From assembly GCF_000745125.1 (NCBI RefSeq), contig NZ_JQNF01000005.1, forward strand, positions 496,001 to 560,000: DNA of 64,000 bases, in the 5' to 3' direction. This DNA is from Carnobacterium jeotgali MS3 (GTDB lineage: Bacteria; Bacillota; Bacilli; Lactobacillales; Carnobacteriaceae). The notes under the pieces are model-generated. The model ran no database searches and was not told the DNA's origin. It saw nothing but the letters and a program-made list of their open reading frames with translations. Below are positions 28,401 through 37,816 of the stretch, one piece after another. Each line of letters opens with the position of its first letter. Within the stretch, counting starts at the first letter, position 1. The translations under genes and the position numbers were made by a program.

Positions 28401-28630
28401 CGGCAGTTGAAGAACAAGCAGCAGGTAGAGCACATAGAATTGGACAGAAAAAAGTTGTTCAAGTATTGCGCTTAATTGCAGAAGGAACCATTGAAGAAAA
28501 AATCGACCAATTGCAACAAGAGAAAAAAGCCTTGTTTGATCAAATTATTACTGAAGATGGCTCTATCCAAAGAGAAGGAAGTCAATTATCAGAAGATGAC
28601 ATTCGTGAGATTTTGAGTATAGGAATGTAA
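25403..28630 (+). CDS. SNF2-family DEAD/DEAH-like helicase with SWIM zinc finger (YwqA/RapA-like)
   Basis: The 1075-residue protein starts with a SWIM zinc finger (about 50-75) whose ligands are visible in CECLYWKNHGYCKHT. A long central region of about 500 residues follows. The SNF2 ATPase (about 620-1050) has Walker A DDMGLGKTIQ, the DExx box as LDESQMV, motif III SGTPIENK and motif VI QAAGRAHRIGQ. Such proteins translocate on duplex DNA or remodel protein-DNA complexes; Bacillus YwqA is the nearest analogue I know, with no established cellular role. It stands alone between plsC and rpsB, with a 268-bp upstream gap in which I see no clear operator. Confidence 0.9.
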   Translation: MKWSIPERVIEQGRQYVAEKRVLSVNSFLDKKIWSAEVMGSDIFHVELDGSTKEDDFCECLYWKNHGYCKHTVAVELELRDRKISRVMTAENAKQVAVDSPNPGQELTESFTRIFLNENRKKTTVTKQKQSLKLEYRIEIKPMTTALIRSSFDVLALSLKAGTDKMYIVKDLPLFLESFIKKETVELKSGQEINFKDISIEQEDSEILANLYKQQRSIQLISGEHKDAKSLLANSRFLILMTALAEATIQDLQDSGNLNFITKTNTYKTMMFVEEKMPFSFDISQKNSTVTLSITGLADSHLKEYDWFVSDNVVFQPSLEQMRAYRPLQQFLQRYEGDNIIIESADMPDFTAYVMPLLVKIGTVSIDDQLKDSFVQEPLLTAVYFEYRNEAVHATVEFNYKHMILSTDPTKNQLPEEGVQIIRDSEKEMKIINQLIGFDYHRTETSYTKRMVRDDDFYALFTKEIPTLELDATVYVDDLLDSMFLNQIDPETIIDLQNEGSFLDVRFDIKGITPEEVDDVLKSLIEKRAFHKFDNGTILSLESESFRQVSDVLNELRVTKKFQNGGVQLPSYRGLELNEKFSMDEKTKGTVSKKFKNLIHDLNFPEEFEVDVPKSLKAELRPYQKTGFQWLKMLSKYGFGGILADDMGLGKTIQVITYMLSEIEEKGQNDPFLIVAPASLIYNWHFEIEKFAPSIESIVVSGTAEERMQLIENVKPNQVLITSYPSFRQDVVHYKQSPFSTLILDESQMVKNHNTKTSQALRDLTIKKRFALSGTPIENKIEELWAIFQLIMPGFFPSVKKFKTLPNEQIAKMIRPFVLRRIKKDVLKELPDKIETNLYSQMTKEQKTVYLAYLQRIQESVNSMNGAEFKKNRIEILAGLTRLRQICCDPKLFIDDYEGDSGKLEQLKETVQTARENGRRILIFSQFTSMLAIIEKELAQQSVETFYLSGQTKPKERIEMVNRFNAGEKEVFLISLKAGGTGLNLTGADMVILYDLWWNPAVEEQAAGRAHRIGQKKVVQVLRLIAEGTIEEKIDQLQQEKKALFDQIITEDGSIQREGSQLSEDDIREILSIGM

Positions 28631-28656
28631 TAAGGAATAAAAAACGTGAGTTAGGC

Positions 28657-28685
28657 TTGATATTTTCAAATAGATAATATATAAT
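28657..28685 (+). promoter_or_regulatory. Sigma-A promoter of rpsB
   Basis: TTGATA, a 17-nt spacer and TATAAT form a strong promoter. Transcription would begin near 28692, giving a leader of about 125 nt. Confidence 0.8.
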
Positions 28686-28691
28686 TATTAA

Positions 28692-28817
28692 CGGTGCTAA
28701 AAGCACTGAAAATTATTTCACACTTCAAAGGATGTAAAGGACGGTGCTTGATTATTCAAGTCTCCTTACAGTTGAATTTGAAGGAGGAAAATAAAAAACC
28801 AATGGAGGAAACATATT
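28692..28817 (+). promoter_or_regulatory. Structured rpsB mRNA leader, possible S2 autoregulatory element
   Basis: Hairpin 1 is GGTGCT/AGCACT (28693-28707). A larger element is closed by CTTCAAA (28723-28729) and TTTGAAG (28777-28783) and contains TGTAA/TTACA and CTTGA/TCAAG pairs. The closing strand runs into an AAGGAGG (28781-28787). ACGGTGCT occurs twice (28691 and 28741), so AGCACT could pair with either. Ribosomal protein S2 leaders that bind S2 are known in other bacteria; identity with any of them is not established here. Confidence 0.5.
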
Positions 28818-29606
28818 ATGGCAGTAATTTCAATGAAACAATTGCTTGAAGCAGGAGTTCATTTTGGTCACCAAACACGTCGTTGGAACCCAAAAATGAA
28901 ACGTTATATCTTTACAGAAAGAAACGGTATCTACATCATCGACTTACAAAAAACTGTTAAGTTAGCTGATACAGCATACAACTACATGAAAGAAGTATCT
29001 GAAAACGGCGGAATCGCTTTATTCGTAGGTACTAAAAAACAAGCACAAGAAGCTATCAAAGATGAAGCAACTCGTGCTGGACAATACTTTGTAAACCACC
29101 GTTGGTTAGGTGGAACATTGACAAACTGGGATACTATCCAAAAACGTATCAAACGTTTGAAAGCTATCAACAAAATGGAAGAAGACGGAACTTTTGATGT
29201 CCTTCCTAAAAAAGAAGTTGGGATTTTAATCAAACAACGTGACCGTCTTGAAAAATTCTTAGGTGGTATTCAAGATATGCCAAGAATTCCAGACGTAATG
29301 TTTGTTGTTGACCCTCGTAAAGAACGTATTGCAATTCAAGAAGCACACAAATTAAACATTCCAGTAGTAGCAATGGTTGATACTAACTGTGATCCAGATG
29401 AAATCGATGTTATCATCCCTTCAAACGATGACGCTATCCGCGCTGTTAAATTGATTACTTCTAAAATGGCTGATGCTATGATCGAAGGAAATCAAGGTGA
29501 AGATGAAGTCGTTGAAGAAACATTCACAGCTGAAGCACCTGAAGCTTCTGAAACTGCTTCAATCGAAGAAATCGTTGAAGTTGTTGAAGGAAAAAACGCT
29601 GAATAA
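28818..29606 (+). CDS. rpsB: 30S ribosomal protein S2
   Basis: The 262-residue S2 protein starts [20 protein letters not shown], the universal family start. It contains [14 protein letters not shown] and [14 protein letters not shown], which contact 16S rRNA on the 30S back. A C-terminal acidic tail of about 35 residues (from [12 protein letters not shown]) is common in Lactobacillales. Two ribosome-site-like sequences precede it; TGGAGGAAACATATT is adjacent. tsf follows, separated by a 155-bp gap with a large hairpin. Confidence 0.98.
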   Translation: MAVISMKQLLEAGVHFGHQTRRWNPKMKRYIFTERNGIYIIDLQKTVKLADTAYNYMKEVSENGGIALFVGTKKQAQEAIKDEATRAGQYFVNHRWLGGTLTNWDTIQKRIKRLKAINKMEEDGTFDVLPKKEVGILIKQRDRLEKFLGGIQDMPRIPDVMFVVDPRKERIAIQEAHKLNIPVVAMVDTNCDPDEIDVIIPSNDDAIRAVKLITSKMADAMIEGNQGEDEVVEETFTAEAPEASETASIEEIVEVVEGKNAE

Positions 29607-29628
29607 TTAATTCTTTAATCACATATAA

Positions 29629-29709
29629 GGCTGTCTCGAGTGGGGAGAAGTGAGTAGCGACTTTTTGCGAAGCGGCGTCATTTCTTTCTTGACGAGTCAG
29701 TCTTTTTTT
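29629..29709 (+). terminator. Large hairpin with T run between rpsB and tsf (attenuator or terminator)
   Basis: GGCTGTCTCG (29629-29638) pairs with CGAGTCAGTC (29693-29702) with one U-U mismatch. Inside, GAAGTGA (29647-29653) pairs with TCATTTC (29678-29684), and the top has a small GC-rich hairpin. Seven T residues follow directly. It looks like a terminator with a long multi-part stem, and may set the S2 to EF-Ts ratio by partial read-through. Confidence 0.7.
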
Positions 29710-29761
29710 GTAAAAATAAATTTAAAAAAGTATAAAGCAATTTACTAGGAGGAAATATAGA

Positions 29762-30643
29762 ATGGCAAAAGTAACAGCTCAACTAGTTAAACAATTACGC
29801 GATATGACAGGCGTAGGAATGATGGATGCTAAAAAAGCATTAGTTGCCGTTGATGGAGACATCGATGCAGCAGTTGATCACTTAAGAGAAACAGGTATGG
29901 CTAAAGCTGCTAAAAAAGCTGGACGTATCGCTGCTGAAGGATTAGCTGGCGTTTATGTTGATGGAAATGTTGGTTCTATTACAGAAATTAACTCTGAAAC
30001 TGACTTTGTTTCTAAAAACAACCAATTCATAAAATTAGTTAAAGATGTAACTGAAGCAATTGCTGAAGGAAATCCTGAAACTGTTGAAGATGCTCAAACT
30101 CTTAAAGCAGGAGACGGTACTGTAGCAACTGAAATCTTAGCAGGTGTAACTAAGATCGGTGAAAAAATCGAATTACGTCGTTTTGCACGTGTTGAAAAAA
30201 CAGATGCAGATGTTTTTGGCGCTTACACTCACATGGGCGGACGTATTGCAGTATTAGTTACTCTTGAAGGAACAAATGATGAAGAAGTTGCTCGTGATGT
30301 TGCTATGCATATCGCAGCAATCAATCCTAAATACGTTTCTCGCGACCAAGTTTCTCAAGAAGAAATTGATCACGAAACAAAAGTATTAACTGAACAAGCA
30401 TTAAACGAAGGCAAACCAGCTAACATCGTTGAAAAAATGATTCAAGGACGTTTAAATAAATATTTAGCTGAGATTTCTTTAGTAGACCAACCATTTGTAA
30501 AAGATCCAGATCAAACAGTTGGAAAATACATTGAATCAAAAGGCGCTGTAGTTAAATCTTTTGTTCGCTTTGAAGTCGGCGAAGGAATTGAAAAACGTGA
30601 AGATAACTTTGCTGAAGAAGTTATGAATCAAGTAAACAAATAA
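29762..30643 (+). CDS. tsf: Elongation factor Ts
   Basis: The 293-residue nucleotide-exchange factor for EF-Tu has the N-terminal UBA-like domain with [18 protein letters not shown]. The core contains the highly conserved TDFVSKN (about residue 80), whose Asp and Phe reach the EF-Tu nucleotide site. Length is standard for Firmicutes. AGGAGG precedes the ATG. A strong terminator follows it. Confidence 0.98.
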   Translation: MAKVTAQLVKQLRDMTGVGMMDAKKALVAVDGDIDAAVDHLRETGMAKAAKKAGRIAAEGLAGVYVDGNVGSITEINSETDFVSKNNQFIKLVKDVTEAIAEGNPETVEDAQTLKAGDGTVATEILAGVTKIGEKIELRRFARVEKTDADVFGAYTHMGGRIAVLVTLEGTNDEEVARDVAMHIAAINPKYVSRDQVSQEEIDHETKVLTEQALNEGKPANIVEKMIQGRLNKYLAEISLVDQPFVKDPDQTVGKYIESKGAVVKSFVRFEVGEGIEKREDNFAEEVMNQVNK

Positions 30644-30659
30644 AATGAATCATCTTAAA

Positions 30660-30689
30660 AAGGAACGCAACAATTGCGTTCCTTTTTTA
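30660..30689 (+). terminator. tsf terminator
   Basis: AAGGAACGCAA and TTGCGTTCCTT form an 11-bp stem with a CAA loop and a T run. Confidence 0.92.
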
Positions 30690-30852
30690 CTAGTGTTTTT
30701 TTAGGATGATCCTTTTTGGTATGGATAGATGAACTTATGTGATAGTCAAACAATGCTTCAATATCGTTTAAGATTTAAAGGTTTCTTATCGAGTGATCTT
30801 ACTAAGAGAACCAGTATAAGGTCTATCTTTTGATGAAGTTTTTGTCAGAGTA

Positions 30853-30861
30853 TGGTAAAAT
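30853..30861 (+). promoter_or_regulatory. Extended -10 promoter of pyrH
   Basis: TGGTAAAAT lies 36 bp before pyrH, with no good -35. The rest of the 207-bp gap after the tsf terminator shows no other structure I can support. Confidence 0.5.
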
Positions 30862-30896
30862 AGTAAAAGTGAAAGAGCCAATGGAGGGAAACTTAA

Positions 30897-31619
30897 ATGA
30901 TTGAACCAAAGTATAAACGTATCGTTTTAAAATTAAGCGGTGAAGCTTTAGCAGGTAATACTGGATTCGGAATTGCACCACCAACTATCAAAGAGATTAG
31001 TAAAGAAATTAAGGAAGTTAAAGAATTAGGTGTAGAAATCGCTATTGTTGTTGGAGGCGGAAACATTTGGCGCGGTCAAGTTGGTTCTGAGATGGGCATG
31101 GAACGAGCACAAGCTGACTATATGGGAATGCTTGCTACAGTAATGAACGCTTTAGCATTGCAAGATTGCCTTGAAAATGAAGGTGTCCCAACGCGTGTAC
31201 AAACTTCAATCGAAATGCGTCAAATCGCTGAGCCGTATATCCGTAGAAAAGCTGTGCGTCATTTAGAAAAAGGACGCGTCGTTATTTTTGCTGGTGGTAC
31301 TGGGAATCCTTATTTCTCAACAGATACAACTTCTGCTTTAAGAGCAGCTGAAATTGACGCTGACGTAATCTTAATGGCTAAAAACAATGTTGATGGGATC
31401 TATTCAGCCGATCCAAAATTAGATAAAAATGCTACGAAATTTGAAGAATTAACTCATTTGGAAATCATTAACAAAGGTTTACTAGTAATGGATACAACTG
31501 CAAGTTCATTGAGTATGGATAACAACATTCCGTTGGTTGTCTTTAATTTAAATGAAACAGGAAATATTAAACGTGTTGCATTAGGTGAAACTATTGGAAC
31601 AACTGTTAGGGGGAAATAA
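30897..31619 (+). CDS. pyrH: UMP kinase
   Basis: The 240-residue enzyme phosphorylates UMP to UDP and belongs to the amino-acid kinase fold, not the eukaryotic NMP kinase fold. KLSGEALAG is the N-terminal phosphate loop, [10 protein letters not shown] the substrate loop, and [13 protein letters not shown] the ATP-binding block. Activity in this family is controlled by GTP and UTP. frr starts one base after its stop codon, so the two are an operon. Confidence 0.98.
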   Translation: MIEPKYKRIVLKLSGEALAGNTGFGIAPPTIKEISKEIKEVKELGVEIAIVVGGGNIWRGQVGSEMGMERAQADYMGMLATVMNALALQDCLENEGVPTRVQTSIEMRQIAEPYIRRKAVRHLEKGRVVIFAGGTGNPYFSTDTTSALRAAEIDADVILMAKNNVDGIYSADPKLDKNATKFEELTHLEIINKGLLVMDTTASSLSMDNNIPLVVFNLNETGNIKRVALGETIGTTVRGK

Positions 31620-31620
31620 C

Positions 31621-32178
31621 ATGACAAAAGCAATCTTACAAACAACAAATGAAAAAATGGTTAAAACGGAAAGTGCTTTACAACGTGAATTAGGAACAAT
31701 TCGTGCTGGACGTGCAAATGCTGGTCTATTAGACAGAATTAATGTAGTTTATTACGGAGCACCTACACCATTGAAACAATTGGCTCAAATTTCAGTTCCA
31801 GAACCACGCGTTCTAATGATTACACCATTTGATAAAACATCTATCTCTGATATTGAAAAATCTATTATGCAGAGTGATCTTGGTATTAGTCCAGCAAATG
31901 ATGGAAATGTTATTCGCTTAGTGATTCCTCAATTGACTGAAGAACGCCGTAAAGAGTTAGCAAAAAAAGTAGGTAAAGAAGCTGAAAATGCTAAAGTATC
32001 TGTCCGTAACATTCGTCGTGAAGCAATGGATGAATTGAAAAAAGCTGAAAAAAATAACGAAATTACTCAAGATGACTTACGTACTTTTGAAGAAGATATC
32101 CAAAAAATTACAAATGAAAGTGTCAAAAATATTGATGCTATCGCTGCTGAAAAAGAAAAAGAACTATTAGACGTATAA
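31621..32178 (+). CDS. frr: Ribosome recycling factor
   Basis: The 185-residue factor splits post-termination ribosomes together with EF-G. It shows the family blocks [16 protein letters not shown] and [19 protein letters not shown] at 31621 is preceded by AGGGGG at the end of pyrH. An in-frame upstream start inside pyrH is not supported. After it comes a 670-bp region holding a candidate RNA gene and a tiny minus-strand gene before uppS. Confidence 0.98.
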   Translation: MTKAILQTTNEKMVKTESALQRELGTIRAGRANAGLLDRINVVYYGAPTPLKQLAQISVPEPRVLMITPFDKTSISDIEKSIMQSDLGISPANDGNVIRLVIPQLTEERRKELAKKVGKEAENAKVSVRNIRREAMDELKKAEKNNEITQDDLRTFEEDIQKITNESVKNIDAIAAEKEKELLDV

Positions 32179-32195
32179 CTTACTGCTAGAGTAAG

Positions 32196-32223
32196 TTTAC
32201 AGTTTTAAAAAAGGCTCTATACT
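32196..32223 (+). promoter_or_regulatory. Candidate promoter of the frr-uppS RNA
   Basis: TTTACA (32196), a 16-nt spacer and TATACT (32218) would start an RNA near 32230. Found by eye; no experimental support. Confidence 0.5.
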
Positions 32224-32229
32224 TTATAG

Positions 32230-32495
32230 GGTTGATTAGATGAATTTAGTTCATGGTTAACACTTCTGGAGGAATAGGATTGCTTGTAGCCCTGTGAAGT
32301 ATTCAATGCGAATGATACAGCATTATCGCTTTAGCGATTAAGCTGTGTTTGAGGCTTAAGACGGTACCAGGGCTCTTACAAGCAAATCCGTCTATTCCAT
32401 AAGAATTTTTAGAAGCAGCCACACTATTTGACGAAGAGCCAAAAAGACACTACAGACCATTCATTAGGAAGGTTTGTAGTGTCTTTTTTTTATTT
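32230..32495 (+). ncRNA. Candidate structured non-coding RNA between frr and uppS
   Basis: A long stem is formed by GGAATAG (32271-32277) with CTATTCC (32392-32398), GATT with AATC, GCTTGTA (32282-32288) with TACAAGC (32377-32383), and GCCCTG (32289-32294) with CAGGGC (32368-32373). This gives 24 pairs with only small bulges. The enclosed region holds a second hairpin, ACAGC/GCTGT (32317-32346) capped by ATCGC-TTTA-GCGAT, and a weaker GTAT/ATAC hairpin. The RNA is followed by a strong terminator and no plus-strand ORF, so it appears free-standing. I could not match it to RNase P, tmRNA, SRP RNA, a T-box or a riboswitch. 6S RNA seems unlikely from the branching but is not excluded. Confidence 0.6.
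32444..32494. terminator. Bidirectional terminator shared by the ncRNA and the 33-aa peptide gene
   Basis: AAGACACTACAGACC (32444-32458) and GGTTTGTAGTGTCTT (32471-32485) form a 15-bp stem with one G-U. It has a T run on the plus side and five A residues before it, which act as a T run on the minus strand. Confidence 0.92.
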
Positions 32496-32498
32496 TTT

Positions 32499-32600
32499 TT
32501 AGGCTTTTTCTTTATCTTCTCCCATTAACATGCTTGTTAATTTGGTTACGACAGCAGAAATAATTAACCCAACGATAAATTTTTTGATTCTTCTATTCAT
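32499..32600 (-). CDS. 33-residue hydrophobic peptide, type I toxin-like
   Basis: The short ORF has a strong ribosome site (TAAGGAGGA), nine bases between AAGGAGG and the ATG, and an extended -10 box upstream. The peptide starts with MNRRIKK, followed by a membrane-spanning stretch FIVGLIISAVVTKLTSMLM, and ends with GEDKEKA. A basic start, one helix and a charged tail in about 33 residues resemble the Fst family of enterococcal type I toxins in architecture, though the typical Fst motif is not clear. It is convergent with the candidate ncRNA and shares its terminator. Coding status is well supported by the signals; toxin function is only inferred. Confidence 0.7.
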   Translation of the reverse strand: MNRRIKKFIVGLIISAVVTKLTSMLMGEDKEKA

Positions 32601-32637
32601 TTTTAATGTCCTCCTTAAGTAACTAAGTCTATAATTT

Positions 32638-32646
32638 ATTATAACA
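32638..32646 (-). promoter_or_regulatory. Extended -10 promoter of the 33-aa peptide gene
   Basis: On the minus strand the site reads TGTTATAAT, a consensus -10 with TGn extension, 38 bases before the ATG. The -35 is weak. Confidence 0.5.
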
Positions 32647-32805
32647 TTTTTCATTTTTAGAGCCTACTAAAAGGCATTTTTGCACTATAAGTCAGAATCA
32701 CTAGTAGTTATCATAGAAATTTCAAAATCAAACTTTATTTATTTCTTAAATATTTGCTAAAAAAGTTGTTTATTAGTAAATTTAATAGGTTTTTAGCCCC
32801 TTTTT

Positions 32806-32814
32806 TGCTACAAT
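32806..32814 (+). promoter_or_regulatory. Extended -10 promoter of uppS
   Basis: TGCTACAAT overlaps an in-frame ATG (32813) upstream of uppS. That ATG would lie in the promoter, which favours the GTG at 32849 as the true start. Confidence 0.5.
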
Positions 32815-32848
32815 GAATAATGGTGAATCACGAAGTGGAGGGAAACCC

Positions 32849-33625
32849 GTGAAAGGATTATTTAGAAAAAGAAATCAAAAAGCAAAAGAAATAACAACTG
32901 ATTCTTTTAACGTTGATGAAACAATCCCACACCATATTGCTATTATTATGGATGGGAATGGGCGTTGGGCTCAAAAGAAATTTATGCCACGGATTGCTGG
33001 TCATAAAGAAGGAATGAATACTGTAAAAAAAGTAACTAAAAGAGCCAGCGAAATTGGTGTTAAAGTATTATCTCTTTACGCATTCTCAACTGAAAATTGG
33101 AAACGACCGGATGAAGAAGTAAATTTTCTAATGCAGTTACCAGTTGATTTTTTTGATACTTTTGTACCTGAATTAATGGAGCAGAATGTAAAAGTGCAAG
33201 TCATGGGATTTACAGAAAAATTGCCGAATCATACGCGTAAAGCTGTTGAAAAAGCTATTTCTGATACTGAAAAAAATACAGGTATGGTATTGAATTTTGC
33301 GCTCAATTATGGCGGACGAAGTGAATTACTTGAAGCTTCAAAAACACTCGCAGAAAAAGTCAAAACGGGTGAAATCGATGTAGAAGATATTACAGAATCT
33401 TTATTTGAAGAGTCATTAATGACTCGCAACTTAGAAGAGTATCAAAATGTTGATTTTATGATCCGCACAAGTGGTGAAGAACGAATTAGTAATTTTATGT
33501 TATGGCAAAATGCTTATAGTGAGTTTTATTTTTCTAAAGTACTTTGGCCTGATTTTGATGAGCAAGCTTTAGAAGACGCTATCGGAATTTATCAAAAAAG
33601 ACACCGTCGTTTTGGAGGATTATAA
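32849..33625 (+). CDS. uppS: Undecaprenyl diphosphate synthase
   Basis: The 258-residue cis-prenyltransferase makes the C55 lipid carrier for wall synthesis. IIMDGNGRWAQ carries the catalytic Asp; FSTENWKRP and IRTSGEERISNFMLWQ are the other conserved blocks. GTG at 32849 has GGAGGG well spaced. An N-terminal basic extension of about 25 residues precedes the core. cdsA follows after 21 bp. Confidence 0.97.
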   Translation: MKGLFRKRNQKAKEITTDSFNVDETIPHHIAIIMDGNGRWAQKKFMPRIAGHKEGMNTVKKVTKRASEIGVKVLSLYAFSTENWKRPDEEVNFLMQLPVDFFDTFVPELMEQNVKVQVMGFTEKLPNHTRKAVEKAISDTEKNTGMVLNFALNYGGRSELLEASKTLAEKVKTGEIDVEDITESLFEESLMTRNLEEYQNVDFMIRTSGEERISNFMLWQNAYSEFYFSKVLWPDFDEQALEDAIGIYQKRHRRFGGL

Positions 33626-33646
33626 TTAGTTTAGGAGGAAATAAAA

Positions 33647-34432
33647 ATGAAACAACGGATTATTACGGCAATTGTTGCCCTTATTCTCTTTGTACCAGTT
33701 GTTTATATGGGTTCGTGGATTTTAGAACTTGTTGTTGCTGGGATAGGGATAATTGCGTTATTTGAACTGTTTAGAATGAAAGGCAATAAAATTATGTCGA
33801 TTGAAGGACTTATTTCTATTTTGGCTTTATTAGTGCTATTATTTCCAAATTATGTAACAAAGCTCATGCCAGAACAGTTTACTACGCAAAATCTATTTTA
33901 TCTTTTTGTATTATTATTATTGGTTTGCACGGTATTTTCAAAAAATAATTTTACGTTTGATGATGTAGCAGTAGCCGTTCTAGGAACAATGTACATAGGA
34001 TATGGCTTCAGATTTTTACTGCTGACAAGACAGTCAGGATTAGGTTTATTACTATTTGTTTTGTTTGTTGTTTGGTCAACAGATATAGGGGCATACCTGA
34101 TTGGAAGAAAATTAGGGAAGCACAAACTCGCACCTTCAATCAGTCCCAACAAAACCATTGAAGGTGCCTTAGGCGGAATTGCTTTGGCTATTATCGTGGC
34201 ATTTATCTACCTCTCTTATTACCCACAAATGAACAACACAAGTTGGATGTTAGTTTTAACGATAATACTTTCAGTAGCAGGACAATTAGGTGACTTAGTT
34301 GAATCAGCGCTTAAACGGTATTATGATGTGAAAGATTCTGGCAAATTACTACCGGGTCATGGTGGGATTTTAGATCGTTTTGATAGTTTACTATTTGTAT
34401 TGCCAATTCTTTACTTTTCGGGAATGGTTTAA
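33647..34432 (+). CDS. cdsA: Phosphatidate cytidylyltransferase
   Basis: The 261-residue polytopic protein (about seven to eight membrane segments) makes CDP-diacylglycerol, the precursor of phosphatidylglycerol and cardiolipin. The family signature near the C-terminus is visible as DSGKLLPGHGGILDRFDS, with metal- and substrate-binding Asp residues. It is the second gene of the uppS-cdsA operon. plsC elsewhere in the window supplies its substrate phosphatidic acid. Confidence 0.95.
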   Translation: MKQRIITAIVALILFVPVVYMGSWILELVVAGIGIIALFELFRMKGNKIMSIEGLISILALLVLLFPNYVTKLMPEQFTTQNLFYLFVLLLLVCTVFSKNNFTFDDVAVAVLGTMYIGYGFRFLLLTRQSGLGLLLFVLFVVWSTDIGAYLIGRKLGKHKLAPSISPNKTIEGALGGIALAIIVAFIYLSYYPQMNNTSWMLVLTIILSVAGQLGDLVESALKRYYDVKDSGKLLPGHGGILDRFDSLLFVLPILYFSGMV

Positions 34433-34512
34433 TTTTCATAGTGGTTTAGAAAGTAGTTGTCCTTTATTGTGATGGCTGCTTTTCTCTTATAAGTAATAAA
34501 TTGATAAGTCGG

Positions 34513-34542
34513 TTGGTTATTGTATCTAAATTATGATAGAAT
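34513..34542 (+). promoter_or_regulatory. Promoter of rseP
   Basis: TTGGTT, an 18-nt spacer and TAGAAT with TGA before it form a plausible promoter in the 197-bp gap between cdsA and rseP. Confidence 0.45.
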
Positions 34543-34629
34543 TAAACTTGTTTTGTATGCAGTATGAATCATCTAATCCATCATTAAAAGTTAAACGAAT
34601 CTTGTAAAGCAGTATAGAGGAGAGAGTAT

Positions 34630-37670
<3,041 letters not shown>

Positions 37671-37698
37671 TCAATTTTATTCATACAAAAACACAATT

Positions 37699-37816
37699 AT
37701 GAAAGGAGTTCAAACAAGTACGTACATCCACTTGTCTGTACTCCTTTTGCAATTAGTTGTTCGATTGCTAAGTGTTTTTCTTTCGTCATACCCTTAGCAA
37801 GTGAAAGGAGTTTCTC
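37699..37816 (+). promoter_or_regulatory. Structured polC leader with possible Shine-Dalgarno switch
   Basis: AAAGGAGT (37702-37709) pairs with ACTCCTTT (37740-37747), with ACAAGT/ACTTGT inside. A second hairpin, TTGCTAAG (37765-37772) with CTTAGCAA (37793-37800), sits just before the polC ribosome site. The 10-mer GAAAGGAGTT occurs at 37701 and again as the polC ribosome site (37803-37812), so ACTCCTTT could pair with either copy. A 32-codon ORF crosses the region but has no ribosome site. Confidence 0.5.

Noticed and set aside
28802-28850. 15-codon ORF starting in the rpsB ribosome site
   Set aside because: It overlaps the rpsB start out of frame and is explained by the GGAGG sequence that serves rpsB.
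32361-32375. GGTACCAGGG as a possible T-box core
   Set aside because: The T-box consensus and specifier hairpin are missing, and no synthetase or amino-acid gene follows.
32230-32495. Identity of the frr-uppS RNA as 6S RNA
   Set aside because: The branched interior differs from the single rod with a central bubble expected of 6S RNA; not excluded, but not called.
37699-37797. 32-residue hydrophobic ORF in the polC leader
   Set aside because: It has no ribosome binding site and is made of the arms of two hairpins; the RNA structure explains it better.
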